NCBI GenBank assembly: GCA_010645155.1
Contig: CM021322.1
Coordinates: forward strand, 2,545,840 to 2,609,839
Reading direction: 5' to 3'
DNA from: Tigriopus japonicus
Lineage: Eukaryota; Arthropoda; Copepoda; Harpacticoida; Harpacticidae
DNA length: 64,000 nt
Positions 1 through 13,732 of the stretch are shown in pieces. Under the pieces are notes generated by a model, which saw only the letters and a list, made by a program, of their open reading frames with translations, made no database searches and had not been told where the DNA came from. The position numbers were made by a program, and so were the translations under genes. Within the stretch, counting starts at the first letter, position 1; every line of letters begins with the position of its first letter.

Positions 1-3000
1 GAATGGAATCATTAGTTTCTCTCGGGCTCGCGTTCAGTAATCACCCCCTGTGGGGCGGCTACTCAGTTCAATGAGAAATGACAAGAGGTCAATCTTGGGC
101 TAGGATCTGTATCAGAAGAATTTCTTTGTGTTATTGTGGTGTGGGCACTGCACTGCACACATCTAGAATCTTGTCATGTTCCATTTTCACTGATGACTCA
201 GATCCCGCAAATATCAAAGCTCGTCGGAGGGGTAATTTTCCCGAAAAGAGGAGCAGAACAAAAAACTTCTCATCAAAGAGACTCGTAATAAACTCCAATG
301 CGCTGCTGACTTTGTGTATGTAGTCAGTACAGAGTACTAGGAAATAGGCACGTCACCCAATGGACGGGTGTAGTCGAAAAGATTGGACTCGAGATTTTTT
401 CAACTTCCCCTCTCCCAAAAATCTCCTTGCTTGTCCATGCATTCATTGGATGCAAAAACTCGGTGGCTTTGGAGAATAGCGAGTCAGAAACTCGCGGAGA
501 CATGAACAACTCGCAAAAAGGGCAAATTGTGAGCAAACATGAATTGAGTTCAAGAATAGAATGCAATTGTGCATTTCCTCTAATTAAAGCGCCTCAAGGC
601 TGTCGTACGACTCGAAATCGGATATTTGGTCGATGGGAAACTTAATCCCTCATTGAAGATTGGGTTGAGTTCTTGGCGATGTGGGAATATCGTTTTGCAG
701 CTGGCAGCGTGACTCCGAAAGAGCTGGAGACACTCAACATTTGTTCAATCCGTACGTACGTACTTGGTGAATGAACATTTCGGTTCGCCATCAAAGTGTA
801 TACAGATGTTTGTAGTGCAAGCACACAGTTCATCCAGACAGTAAGATGAATGCCAGAGGTCGTGGGTCGGGTCAATTTCACGGATGCAAATGGAGAAATT
901 CAAATGCACCGCTTTCTCATCTTCAAGGTTTCTGGGATCTGATCATAATCAATGCGGTGACAAGAAGGGCATCCAGATTGACTGTTTCTTGTTGTTTCTT
1001 CACACCAATAAAAACATCGATTTGTTTATGGCGCGCGCTATTCGTTGGACGACAGCGGTTCGTTTGTATGAGAATGTGCATCACATCTGGTTGTTGCAGA
1101 CCTCATTCCATTCACCATCTCACCTAGAGACATTACCGAAGACGACAGAGTTTATGAGGGTTCGATCTATTTCGAGAGTCACATCAGTGGTCCTGTTATG
1201 TGAAACTTCTCCTGGACCCGTTTTTCGAGATATTTTGAGATGCAGGTGATACGCAAACTCGCCATGAGTTCATCTCGGATCTCGGTAGAAAATGAACCGA
1301 TTTGAGGGAGACTTGTTGGCCACTAATCCTCCGTCCCCAGATTTTGCCAACTTTTGTCATTGCTTTGAAAAGAGTCGTTGGATATCGGTTCTGACAGACT
1401 AGCTGAGACTGTGGCACTTCCGCTCTTCAGTCCTCTATCAAATGAAAAGCTTCTTGAAAATGGAGACGGTATTTTATGGACACGGAGAAACAGGGCTTGT
1501 TGGGTGTTGAATGGCCAGTTTTTCTTCGGCCATTCAATTGTTATGAAATCTCTTCGCAACGGACCATTTCACCTCTATAGGGTTTTTTGATCCACACCTC
1601 AATCCGCGCCCCATAAAGAATTGGTTAACGTGCTTTGTTGTCGCACTCTGAAGCAACGCATATTACGTTCCCTATGAAAACTTCTTCCTCCATTCGCCAG
1701 ACATTCTTGGGCCAGAGACTGGAATCTTAAGACTTGAGAGCACCCTTTGTAGTGAATGTTCCTGTCATTGATATTTTGCATTAGGGAAGGTTTTTCCCAG
1801 GATGCTTCAACTTGGAATGTGGTGGCGGGGTGGATCCTTCCGACGTGAAAGATAACATTTGAATTCTTGTGGCCAATCCAAGATATTACCAAGTAACACT
1901 TTTAGCCATGGAGAGAGGGGGGTGGCGGCGGTTGAGGGAAAAAAACTCGGTTTTGAACGCCCATTAAAGCTTAAGTGCGAGCTCAAGTTGTACCCCTATT
2001 TATAGTCCTACGTGTCTCTTGTTATCGTCATCCACTAAAACATCCCAATATCTTGGACTTATCTGGAGCAATTTGGAGCAATTTCAAAACTCTCCTTGAA
2101 CAAATCGTTGAACCGATGGAAGTTCGTGAAGACAGAGAAAGAGCAAAAGAAGTCTTTTGCTTTGAAGTTGACACAGGAAATTGTACTCATCTCTCTCTTT
2201 CTCTCCTCGCTCAGTCAATTCAGGGGGTCTATTCAACTTCCAAATGTATGTAGCATCCATCCATCCTAGACAACGACTCAGCAGAGGAAGTTCAGGGTAA
2301 TCAGGTCTGCCAATACAGTTGGCAAGTCTGCCCCACCCACTAATCCTCATCAACATTGGAGAGAGACACAAATTGACAAAAAGGGAAGCTCATCTGGATT
2401 GTAAGGCGTATCCCTAATTGACTTGTCGTTGAACTTCTAGCCCTGATTTGGATCTGGTTCAAGTGATTTCCGAAGGGCATTCCAACCTCATCAAGTTCTT
2501 TGGACAAATGTGCGGCTGACCTAAATTTTCCAAGCAAGTCTTGATGTCATGAGGACAATTGACAAATGAGCACTCTTCAATCAGCATGTCTCTCAGGACT
2601 TGTGGTGTCCTCACATCCTCATGTAACATGATCTGCGCCATTTCCAGGATCCTCCTCTATCAAACACGTTTCCCTGATTTGCCTGGGGTAGATTTTAAAA
2701 TTTTTGTCACCATCGGCAGCACTGATTTTCTTAACAGGAGAAAAGGAATAAGGTTCATATTTCTCAATCTAACACCCACTCAAGCGGAATTTAATCCAAA
2801 CGTTGGCGCTTACCATCATCTTTCAAAAATTAACATCACTCAATCCCCTGGCTAGGTCGTCGTCTTTGAACGAAGTTGCTTCGGTTGCTGACACCGAGAT
2901 CAGGAGACAAAAAAAATCTCTCACCCACTTCCTGTCCGTTAATCTCCACTTCAAACAAGGCAACACTGAAGTTCAAGCTGAGAAGGAGCGACCGATGAAG

Positions 3001-6000
3001 GAGCCGAAATCATGACAAAAGCTTCTGGTTGAAGTGATTGGCGGGTACATTCTGCCATCAAAGATCTCCAAGCAAGCCTTTCAAAACCATTACAAACACG
3101 ACTTTATCGCCGATCCATGTTGTGCAAAAGTGATATGAAACTCGTGAAATCGGTAGCCAAGGATTTCGCCCTTGTCTTGAGAGTGCTGTTGGATCCTGTT
3201 TTGTCTGAAATTAAAGTGAATGGAGTCACATTACTCCTTGACAATACTAAAGAAATTGAAGCGAGTAGGTCTCTTTCGTTCATTCTTCTTTTCTCTTTTG
3301 TTGATGAACCATGAAAAAAGCCATTCAACTCCGTCTGGAATTGGCCCCAGATGGACAGGATGGACGGGAAGTTGGCCGAGAGGGAGGAAAAAAATATACT
3401 ACTGGGATACGCCTTCAATTGCTAAAGGGAGGATTTGACATACTTGAAAACTATTTGGTCGCCCTATTAAATACTAAACACTCCTAGTAACCTTACGATT
3501 TATAAATTACCCTTTCAGTACATCCCGAGATTTTTTTTTCTCACTTTCAGGAAGTCCTAGATTGAATAAATAATCGCTCCCTTTCAAACTTTTGTGCAGA
3601 CTGCCATGAATGAATCATGAAGTCATGAAGGTGAAAAGCAAGCTGGGCTTGAAAATGCCCAGAGTTTCTCCAAAAATGTAAACAATCACCCAAAGAATGA
3701 GGGCGGGGACTGAATTCATTGCGACAACAAAGCTGAAGGCTCCATCATCCGCGACTCTCCCCAATTTCAGGTGTGAAATTAACACCTTTCTTTTCGTCGT
3801 CCTCGAACCCAAACGTTGGCAAACGAACGGGGCGTCCCGAGGAGTAACCACATTTCCACAAATCCTACCTCCCACCTAACCAAAGAGACGTGCCATGACT
3901 TGGGTCAATTCCGCCCTTCAAATTATAATTTCAGTTCATACATTCACCATAAAAAAGGGACAAGTCACATTTGGGTAAAGTCAGGACCACCTCCTAGGGT
4001 AATTAAAAGGAAATGACCAAAGACATCGTCCCCTTGCAACTTGTAGGACTGGGAATCTCAAACGAAGTCATAAACAAGATTAGATTTGTCGATTATTTTT
4101 TTGCTGGATAGGAGGGTTTGTTTGACTTCCACCCACCTCCCTCCTATTGTTATTACGCTTGGTGTTCTGCTTCCTTGGGAAAATGGGATTGAATGTTCCG
4201 ACCGTTGAAATTCGGCTTCCTCCGTGACCTGACATTTGAAAGTTAATGATCATTTCTCCCTAATCAAGTTGGGGATCATTCAATGAGTACATAACGCGTA
4301 AAAAGCACTACTTGAAGCAGATTTAAAACCAGTTCAATAATCTCCTTTGTCTTAGGCCTGCTCGCGCACGACATGTTGAACGGCTTTGAAATTGGTTTTG
4401 AGTGTAATTGGGGGGTTCGTGGAAAGTCAGGTGATCCTCAATTGTCAACAATGATTAAGTCTAGAAGGACTTGGTCTGGTTTCGGCAAAAGGAAAAAAAA
4501 CCTCAGGAGATTCTACCAAATCATCCGAATAATGCCTCCAATTTCTCCGGTTAAGTGTTATGACAGGACCCCTGGCTCCAAAGAAAAGGGAACTTTTGAC
4601 TTCCACCGTTTTGAGTTCATTCAGATCAGCAGACGATTTTGAGAATGTCCGTTAGAACAATCACATGTGGATTCTTCCCACCATATATTTGCCCTGGAGC
4701 CAATTTGAATGGTAGTCGTTGCTGGATGAGCTAGCTCAGGTGAAGTTGGGCCCGGATGTTTTGGGACCCCTTTTTCCTAAATTAGCCCCTCTTATCTCTC
4801 AATGTTTGACATGGGAGCTAAAGATAATCCATCTTTCAAAATTCCATTCATAGACCTGGTCCTCGGAAAAGCGAGCGAATTTTCACCCTTTTGACTTGGA
4901 TAACTGCCAACTAGCACTTGGTCGTTTGTTTGATACGTCATTCGTCGATCACTATGTAAACAAAGTGGTCGCTTCGTTCAATGACTGGAACATAATAATG
5001 ACTAGTCCATTAACACAAATCGAGTTTTGGGTCAATGATTATGGCTCAAACATTCAACAAACCCCACGTCGCAAAAAGGCAGTAGTGTGTTATGTCCCGT
5101 ATACACACTATTACTGAATCATGCTTGGGGTAGTAATAATGGGCTGAGAAGGAAGTTTTCATGACTTCCTAATGCCCAACCACGGAGACCGAATGTTCAA
5201 CAACTTCAAGGGGGATCAGTTTCCAGCAAGATTTAGGAGTTCTTAATGAATTTGAAAAAGAAATCAACCTCTACAACGTTCAACTCCTTCGACCACCAAA
5301 AGCGTCAATGGGTGGAAGGAAATCCGAGTCACTCTTCGCCCAAATTTCATTCATTCTCCATGATCACGGACACATCCCTGGAAGTTGAGCCACCAAAGTC
5401 AGTTCAATTTTCAAATCCAGTCAAACGAATGGCATCCAAAGGGAGCATTTGGCTTTACCAAAGGGGTGGATTATTTGTAATTTTCCTTCAGATCTCCAAT
5501 TGTAGCAGGCAATGTTTTTTGGTCACCGTTGGATAATCTTCCGTTGAGTGGATTCCAAGAAAAGCTCACGTGATGTGATTTATCAGCTGCTCTGATGATT
5601 GTCAATGATGGTTATGATGAGCAGGTGCTAGTGTTCACAAACAGTACCACTTCCTGTCTTGAAGTCAAGCATGACAAGATTTCAAACCTATTCAAGTTGA
5701 CTGTTGGACAAAAGGACTTCAAGTCGTAACGGATAATCACGACCACAAGTCCTCCCGCAAAGTTTCATAAGGGGATGGTAATGCTAAGCGAATACAGCTT
5801 CTAAGGGCTTTTTGCAATGACGACTGAATTCGCTTTATTCATTAGCTCATTAGCTTAGGAAGTGGAAGTCAACCATCCAATGCCCAAACAAAGGAAAACA
5901 CCACCTGATTCCGGCCTGACAGCAATATTGCTCACGATGAGTTTTCACCTTATGCTATGAAATGGATAGAGCTTCTTCGTCTTCTGTTACTACTAGAACG

Positions 6001-7038
6001 GTGCATACAGACATTTGGGGCCCATATCCCTCAAAACAATGGCAGTCGTAGTGCAGAGGGTAATGATCATCACCAGCCTGGGCTTGACACGAATATTGTG
6101 TCGGAAAGAACAGGAAATCCGTCAATTGGAGCCTCCGACGAAATTTCACCAATGCTCATTCATTGAAAGTGAGAGCAAAAAACACATCATGCACTCTCTC
6201 TCTTTCTGTCGCTTTTCTTCTTCTCTTTTTCACTGTATCCTGGAATACAAAGATTGTGGCTAAAGAATTGGCAAGGAGCAAGTCATTCAAAATTGCGAAA
6301 TCTAGGCTTTAATTTACCAAAAATGCATTTTAGTCCTGTCGCAGTTTAATCATGCCATTTTCATTGCTGTTCATAGTATGATCGGCATTGCTCGAGTTCT
6401 GGCTTAGTACATATACAGTGTAAATGACCTTGTATGGACCCAGATTACCTTTCATACAGCAGGTAATGTGGAAGAAATGATCTTTCAACAGCGACTCAAT
6501 TCTGTTGATAACATTTACCATTCGCCCTTCACCAAGTTTCAACTTTTGCCACGTCTGGCAACCCAATGTGAATGAAATCTAAAAGTGAAAAACAGACGTG
6601 TCTTCGGTCTCACTTTAGAGTACAGCAAACACTCGTACCTGTTGTTCGAATGTGTTGCACATGAAAATGGATGCATCAGTCTTTGCCTTTCCTCCCCTCG
6701 TTCTCATAAGTCACATCCCCAAAAAGCTTCAGTGTCATCCCCTTCTCATTTTTCATGAACATGTCACATCAAACCGAGGGCGAAATGACATGAAACTTGA
6801 CTTGGGTTCTTTTTGGGGCCAAGTCAAAGGTTGAATGTTTACACATGTGTCACTGACCACTTCAGTTTGGAAGGAGATCTTGCAAGTCATTGGGTATAAG
6901 ATATCGTTTGTTGGTGAGATGCGCAATTGGCCTTCAAATACGAAGTTTGATAGGTGTGCCTGTCAGAATCAAGATTGAATCAATTATTTTCCGGAAGGAA
7001 CTCGGGTGTCTGAACGAATTCTTTCATTCTCATTTCAG
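1..7038. other. No supported gene; region upstream of the adaptor gene
   Basis: I see no open frame here with recognisable protein similarity or convincing splice architecture; open stretches are short and lack homology. The adaptor gene that starts being readable at 7039 enters through an acceptor in the middle of a codon, so at least one upstream coding exon must lie in this stretch or beyond the left edge, but I cannot pick it out. A short alternating CGTA run lies near 748-760. The stretch may hold 5' UTR, regulatory DNA and a long first intron. Confidence 0.5.
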
Positions 7039-10000
7039 GTAGTGGTAGCAATTGCAGTAGTGGTGGCAGTAATGTTCCTCCCCCTGCTGCTGACAAAGGA
7101 AATGGAGTCGTTCTAGTCTACAGTCGTTTCTGCCAAGGTTCCGTAGAATGGGCCAATTATCTTCACAAACTCTTCACTGAGCTCTCGAAGCTCAAGGGGA
7201 AATTCAAGTAAGTGAATAATGAGGATGCCCAATCCGAAAATCACGGATTGCCGAGGAACGAACATCTTGTGCATTCTTCCCGTAAATAATGAAATCTTCT
7301 CTCGCTCTTGTAGTCTCAGTCATCTTCCTGTGGAAGATCTGGCCGGAAATGTCATTCCCACTCCAATGGAGGAAGACATCTATCACAGCCGCCTTCAGAT
7401 TGTCCTGTTGTCGCCCATTTTCCTGGAGTTTCTTCGCTCCAAGCCCTCCTACAGTGTAGGCCGAATCCTTCATCCCGATCGAGTCCTTGCCATCATGCTC
7501 GGAGTTAAGGACAATCGTATCAACCAGGATCATCGCGATTGTACGGATTAAAGAACTTAATTCAAGTCAATAAAGTAATCATCTTGACGGTGTCTTTCTT
7601 TCCCCCTGTCTTTGCAGCTCTGGTATCATTTTCACAATGGATTCATTTGGAGGCCAAGGATCACGACATGGAGTTCGTCCAGACTGTGATTTATTTCTCC
7701 ACTCAAATCTTGAACAGATCCAACGGATCTGACACCAATTCGGTGGGCACCACGAGCAGCTTAAGGCAAAATCGTCTGCACAAATTGAATTCCATTACGA
7801 ATCTACCCCAAAGCAGACCACAAACCTCAGCCTCCATGCGAGGTCGGCTGACCTCAGTTAGTACTCAAGCAGGGGGTGAAAGCAACTTCTTTCACGTTCA
7901 TCCAAAGAAGCTCACTGAGGTAAGGAGAGACTTGGTTCTCAGGAACAGGTGCTAGGAACTTAAGGCCAATTTTCAAATTCTTGTTCTTTCCTCTTGGGAG
8001 CGTCAAATGAGAATTTGTTTGACTTTGCTTGAAAGGAAAGTCGTAAGATCGAACATTCCTTGGCCATTCTGAACTCTCGAGATGTTCCCCACCCTTTTGT
8101 TAAAAGTATGAGAGGAAGGCATTACGAGCGGTTTTTCGATGTTCATCTGACCTGCGTTTATGTACCTTTCTAACTGATATTGATCTGTTCAATTTTCAGA
8201 ATCACAATCGTCTAGTCTTGGTGTTTGAAACGCCACAATCTGCACACGCTCACATTCGAATTCGAATTGAACGGATGAAAGGGGATCAACCTGTGACAGA
8301 GATTTCAGAGTGGAGATTCCTCAATCCCTATAATATCCAAGCTTCTTTGCCAAGTAAGGAGGGAGAAAAATTTTCAGGTCACCCGGAGAATAAATCATGA
8401 TTCAATGCCTCTTGTTTTTACCAGGTTGTTGCTTTACCTCGACGACCCTGGCAGGAGTAAGGGTTGAAATTGACGGACAGGAATGTGGAATAAGATCCGT
8501 TAAGCTGGAGTCAATTCTGGGAGAGTTGGAACATCTCATGCGTCAGACTTTGGATCCCTTGGATGTGATGTGCCAAGCCTTTGGGATCGTTCCACCATGT
8601 CGGGAGACTTTGGACAAGCGGTTGGCCATGAACCTTCGAGGTCGTCTGCCAACATCAGGATTACACGCATTAAGACTTTTTAATGACCATCCCAAAGAAA
8701 TCATCAGACCCAAAGGTAGTCAAGCTTTAGAGTCTTTTAATGTGAATGAGCCACTCATCGAGAACTTTTGTCCTTTAGAATACTTAGAATATCCAACCCT
8801 TCTTCACTTTGCTGCCTATCACGGACTTCATTATCTCTGCACCATCCTGTTGCAATGCCCTGGTGCTAACGTGGCTAATGAGACCAAAAATGCAACTGGT
8901 TTGACCCCAGCCGAGTTGGCCCAATCTCAATGTCATTTCGAATTAGCCGATAAGCTATTCAATTCTCAAGCCGAAATATCTTATCCACATATCTACGATT
9001 ACATCCAGCAATCCAGAGTCAATCCCAACGATTCATCTTTAATGGTCAAACCCATGGTGTCAGAGTATCAAGTGCCTCCACCGCCCCGACCAGTTCCAGG
9101 GATGGTACCGGCTCCGCCTTATCTAGACATGGCTGGAAGTGGAGGAAGTGGCACCAGCTCTGCCACCGATTCTCCGAAACAGAAACGTCGCCCTTCTTTT
9201 AATATCTTGACTCAAACTTTGAAATTTCGAGCCAAAGCCGGTAAGGAGAACCAACACCAACAAATGAGCAAGTCAACCAAAATGGAATCACCCCCTCATC
9301 AAGAACTGCCGCCACCAAAAGATCCTTATGGAACCATGAGAGCTAATTCTCGTCGAGATTGCCGAAAGATCTTGGAAGAGGAGGAGGAGAACGATCATAA
9401 TGAGGATGACGTGTTTCTTCCTCCAATCACTAAATCAAGTAGTGCCGACGACCCTTTTGGCACCTTGAGAGCTAACCGAGCACTACATAAGACAGAAAGT
9501 GCTTGGATGGATTATCGTGGATGCCCCGAGGCTAAACCCGGGAGTATTGAAGATGAACTAGCAGTTACCAACGAGCTGCTTCAAATGCTGGAGGACTTCA
9601 AGACCAAGTCATTATCCCTCAAGGAGATGGAAATCATGTTTGACAATTGGAGGCGGAAGGCTTCATACTATGATCAGGATTTACCCAGAAGAAAAATCAA
9701 GGTAAGCTTCTATTAAAGTTTACTGATACGAATGAGCTAACTTACTTTTGCTTCGCAGCCAAGTGAATTCGAAGAGATCAAGGAAAAGCTGAGAAAATAC
9801 AAAACCGGCTCCACCTTAGCCAAGTTCTTCAAAACTAACACTGCCAAACCTGTTAGCTCCTTGGACGACCTTCATATCAGGACCACCAAAGAAACCAAAG
9901 CTTTCAAAAGAGCCTCTCTTATTGCAGACAGCAACGGAAATTTCAACACCCCAAAGCCTCAATTGGACAATGAGACGATAATAGAAAGTATGACCATTAA

Positions 10001-10622
10001 TAGCCATTTCATCTTTAAGCATATACTTACCTCACCATCTGCTCTACCTGTTTCAGGCGAGCTGTGTATCATTAATGAGTGTGAAATGAGTATGGTCCAA
10101 CTCCCGCCAACTCCTCAAAAACGAAACTACAACGAATGCCATGTCGAGGGCGTGTCGACCCAAATCCTGCCCCTCTCTCGTCTGTCCATGTCAAGTGGAT
10201 CGTCCCCTACACTATCTGAAGTTGGCAAGACCTCAACTGGATCAGATCCCAAGGATCCAATTCAAATGCGAGAATCGCAGGCAACCCAGACGCCTAAACC
10301 AGTTTCACCGTTTCGTGAGAAGTTGGCAAAGCTGAGGAAATCTCTCACTGAACCTCTCTACCAGTATTTCCACGAAATCCAACACTCACCAGAATGCGAG
10401 GAACCTGAGATTTTGAACACACCGAGATCGTTGGTACCCTCTTCAAGATCGTTGTCTCCAGTTCAAGGCCTGGGTAATCCTTCAAAGAGAAACTTGCTGA
10501 AAGATCTCGAAGATGATCCTGATGAAGATGAAGGAGCAATTTGTAGCAGCGAAAACGGAGAGCATGACCGAAGTTTGCCTTACATCAATCTTCCTCCACC
10601 TCCCATAGTCACAGATATGTAA
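7039..10622 (+). CDS. BCAP/BANK1/Stumps-type PI3K adaptor (5' partial)
   Basis: Cytoplasmic scaffold of the Dof/BCAP/BANK family, which links receptor tyrosine kinase, FGF-receptor or B-cell signalling to PI3K in other animals. Exons read by splice consensus: 7039-7207, 7314-7540, 7618-7919, 8200-8353, 8425-9701, 9759-10622; phases join cleanly. The first two and a half exons encode a TIR-like domain (VVLVYSRFCQGSVEWANYL, then LQIVLLSPIFLEFL). Exons 4-5 give the DBB domain, followed by ankyrin-like repeats (YPTLLHFAAYHGLHYL, TGLTPAELAQS). The rest is low complexity with a PPPPRPVP stretch, and a YGTM sequence matches the YxxM motif bound by PI3K p85. The last exon may contain a 69-nt in-frame intron at 9988-10056. 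The N-terminus is missing; the acceptor at 7038 splits a codon. Family placement is firm, one-to-one orthology with stumps or PIK3AP1 is not. Confidence 0.85.
9988..10056 (+). other. Candidate 69-nt in-frame intron in the adaptor's last exon
   Basis: The segment starts GTATGA and ends CTACCTGTTTCAG, a good acceptor with a pyrimidine-rich run. Removing it changes IES-(intron)-GELC to IESELC and keeps the frame, since 69 is a multiple of three. The residues it would encode are more hydrophobic than the surrounding Ser/Pro/Lys-rich tail. It may be constitutively or optionally spliced. Confidence 0.55.
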
Positions 10623-10882
10623 CATAAAAAAGAATTGTCAACATGGATATAATATTGTCTTCTTGGAGCTTTACTTTTATCATATTTATGTTCTTCAAAG
10701 GCTTGTCTTTAAGACAAAAACTGGTGTCTCTGTAATCTCAACTTGATCCATTTTGGGGCCAGAATAGCTGACTGAGGTGGTAAGGTTCTTTCCTTTGAGA
10801 ACAACTAGAATAATTCTGAAAAGACCAATTATAAAACGATAGTTAAAGCAGGTTAGTGGATTGTCAAATTTTCAAATTAACA

Positions 10883-12778
10883 TTACATTGAGGAGACAAA
10901 ATTGATCATAAGGAATCCCGCGGAAGCCATGAAAAAGGTTCCCGGAAAATTGGATTCAGCCGTTCGGAGGTAGACATTCGAATACAACAATGCCCCTAAA
11001 ATTGGAACAAGTGCTTCGCACGACGATAACATGGCAAAGATTTTGCCCAATTCTTCATGATTCACACACTTTGAAATCATGGACCGCATTGAGGGTAAAA
11101 GAAATCCCAAAAGGACATTCAAGCATGAATCTGGAAAAGGTAACCTGAATCAATGCATTCAAACAATACTGCTGAATTAGGTTTGAAAACTCACAAGTGT
11201 AAAAAGTCCAAGGAGCGCCAATTATACCCATAATGACTTTTCCTATAATTAGCATGCTAGTTGCCACTAAGGTGACCGCCATATCCGGCAACTTGTAGAA
11301 ATGAAAGATTGGCATCGCAACTAGCATCCCACAAGAGGAAATTAAACTGGAAATTGTGGTGTAGGCAGAAAATTCATTCACTGCCCAATTGAAGACTCGA
11401 ACTACATAAAGGTACTGAACCACCTGTTCTCCATCTACAGTAAACACCTAAGTGACAAGTAACAGTTCCATGATTTCTCATTAATTCAGAGAATGTATTC
11501 ATACGAATTGACAACTTACAAAGATGAGAATCATGGCAAGAATAGTGAGCAGGAAAGCTCGTTTGTTGCTCTCCCGACGTCTAAACACGGTTTTGACGGA
11601 GTCAGTAATATGTTTGGGATGAAGCATGCTCTTCAGCGATGGTCTGATCTGAAGTTGTAATTGAGAGGTAGGAGCTTTACATTTTGGGGAATGTTGCTGA
11701 ACTAAAAAAGGATTTCGAACCTTGTGAGTTCCAATTGAAATAATGCACGAGGAAAAACGTCAAACCTTGAACTTATTTTTATTTTTCGTTTGCCTTGGTA
11801 TTTCTGACTTTCAATTCATGGAAATTTTGCTTTATGTGCGAAGCAAAGTCAGTATTCTTGCTTTCAATTAGAGAATACCTGCTCTTTGAACCAAAACTTG
11901 GAAATATGTCAAAAAGTAAAGCTTCCTTTGATTTTCTTCTTTTTTAAGTTCATCAAAAGTTCTCGGCAAATATGGCACACGTTTACTTACAATAGCGTCA
12001 CCACGAAAAGCACTTTCTCGCCTCAATTGCACTCCTTTCTCTTCAAAATTCCACAATCGCAACATAAAAAGTATGAAATTGAGCAAAATGGTCACAAATC
12101 GAGCCGCATAAACGCACTTGTAGCCTCCGTCGGAAAACAAAATTGCACCAAGAAGAGTGCCAATCGGCGTGGCGAATCCCCAACAAAAGCCCGCCAATGA
12201 TAATCTGAAAGTTCTCTCCGATGGTTTTGAGTTATCCGCAATGAAAGAGTGAGCGGCCATTAAGTAAGCTAAGTAACCTCCTGAAATGTTAAACGACCGT
12301 CATTCATCTTCCAAATACCGTTCAAGAGGTGTTTACCAGTTAACGTTTCAGGGAGAATTACAGTCACCAAATAGACTTCTTTGGACCAGGAAATAAAATA
12401 CACGTTCAGTACTCCAAAGCCAGCACTAATGACCTTGCCCAATTGGGTCGTGTATAGTAAAGGTTTTCTTCCAAAATGGTCACTCCAAGCACCCAGGTAA
12501 AAGGCCAAGAATATGGGCACAATGTTCGCCACAACATCTTTGATCACGTTAAATTGGGCAACAGCAGGTTCAATAAGATCCTGGTATTCTGTGGTGTTGG
12601 CATTTTGATTGATGTTTTGGCAGAAGTCATCCGATAATTCAAATTCTGGTTCAAGACATGTCTTGTAAAGGATCAGTTGGTTCTGTGGCACGAGAGTGAG
12701 TATCATAGAAAGGGCACCTAAGAAGAGCATTGGTTCAATGGTGATTTGACTAACAACACTTTTTAGTCTTTCCCACAT
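10883..12778 (-). CDS. SLC46-type (proton-coupled folate transporter-like) MFS transporter
   Basis: Multi-pass major facilitator protein of about 453 residues, resembling the SLC46 family (folate/proton symport and related solutes in vertebrates). Exons on the minus strand: 12778-12337, 12280-11991, 11648-11520, 11447-11195, 11130-10883; introns are 56, 342, 72 and 64 nt and the summed length is 454 codons including stop. Exon 1 has a short cytosolic N-terminus, TM1 (LFLGALSMILTLV), a loop with several cysteines and Asn-Thr sites, then the MFS motif-A segment GAWSDHFGRKPLL between TM2 and TM3. I start at the ATG at 12778 because the upstream in-frame codons lack another ATG. The gene converges on the adaptor gene with 260 bp between stops. 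Substrate cannot be read from sequence; arthropods have many SLC46 paralogues. Confidence 0.8.
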
Positions 12779-12961
12779 TATTCGTTCCAAGCAAGGTTTT
12801 GTTCACTTTCGTTGAAGAGAAGATAATTGAAGCAATTGAGTTCTGGATTGTTGACCGAAATAAAACTTGGATACATATAAACTTATTGAGATCAGAGCAA
12901 GAGTCCTGCACATTGGAAACCGCAAGGATAGCACTGCCGTTTGACAAATCATGCAATAATT

Positions 12962-12969
12962 GTCATCAC
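12962..12969. repeat. Left 8-bp target-site duplication of hAT-like element
   Basis: GTCATCAC directly abuts the left inverted repeat. The right flank 13733-13740 reads ATCATCAC, seven of eight identical. Confidence 0.75.
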
Positions 12970-13732
12970 TAGGGACGGGAAAATAGTGCAAAAAGACTTT
13001 TGGTAACAAACTATTTTTTCTGGCTTTTTGCACTTTTCCTTTATTTGCCCTTTTTATGCGCAAATTTGATCTAAAATATTCAAATTGATGAAAATATGCT
13101 TTTTTGAAAAATGCCAACTATGGGAAGATTTTTTTCAGACTTGAAAGGCAAATGTTGTTTAATACACATAACATCATGGAATTCATACAAATAAAACAAG
13201 AATGGCGGAAATCTCAATGAAAACTTGCCTTCTCATATTTGAGAGCACAATTGTACCTGAATATAAAAATGCTTTCCGCCAACAGCAGGATTTTTTGTTT
13301 TTTAAATTCTTTCTAGCATAGCTTTTTTGATAAAAAATAGTTAAAGTTATCTTTATATCGAGGATTTTTTTGTCTAGCTTTTATTGTACACAAAAATCGA
13401 GGGAATGAATGTCCTCTTACCAGTTTGTTTACCTTTTTCTTTAAGCTTAATCAAAACATTTAAAAAAAACTTTATTTTGCATCACGAAAGTTACTTTTGG
13501 AATCTTTGAAATTCCCTCTGTAACCTAGCATATTTTTGGCTAACAACATTAATATCTAAAATTTCTTCAAAACTAAAAAATGAATAAGACAAGAAAGTAT
13601 CTATGACATGCATGGTATTTTTTGTGTTTGTTGGCGATTTCGACCTTTTTCTGCACTTTATTTTTCGATTTGGTTTTTGTGCAACATTTGGTAACTAAAA
13701 GCCTGTTTCTTTGCGCTTTTTACCCGTCTCTA
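12970..13732. mobile_element. 763-bp non-autonomous hAT-like DNA transposon (MITE)
   Basis: The ends are inverted copies: left TAGGGACGGGAAAATAGTGC, right end reverse-complemented TAGAGACGGGTAAAAAGCGC. A second inverted match follows a few bases inside (CTTTTGGTAAC against CTTTTAGTTACC). The TAGRG start and the 8-bp flanking duplication (one mismatch) are typical of the hAT superfamily. The interior is AT-rich with no transposase-like frame, so it would depend on an enzyme encoded elsewhere. It lies 191 bp upstream of the SLC46-type gene's ATG, where it could affect that promoter. The diverged ends suggest an old insertion. Confidence 0.78.

Noticed and set aside
12803..13117. Minus-strand open frames upstream of the SLC46-type gene
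   Set aside because: They run into the hAT-like element and lack similarity; not N-terminal exons of the transporter.
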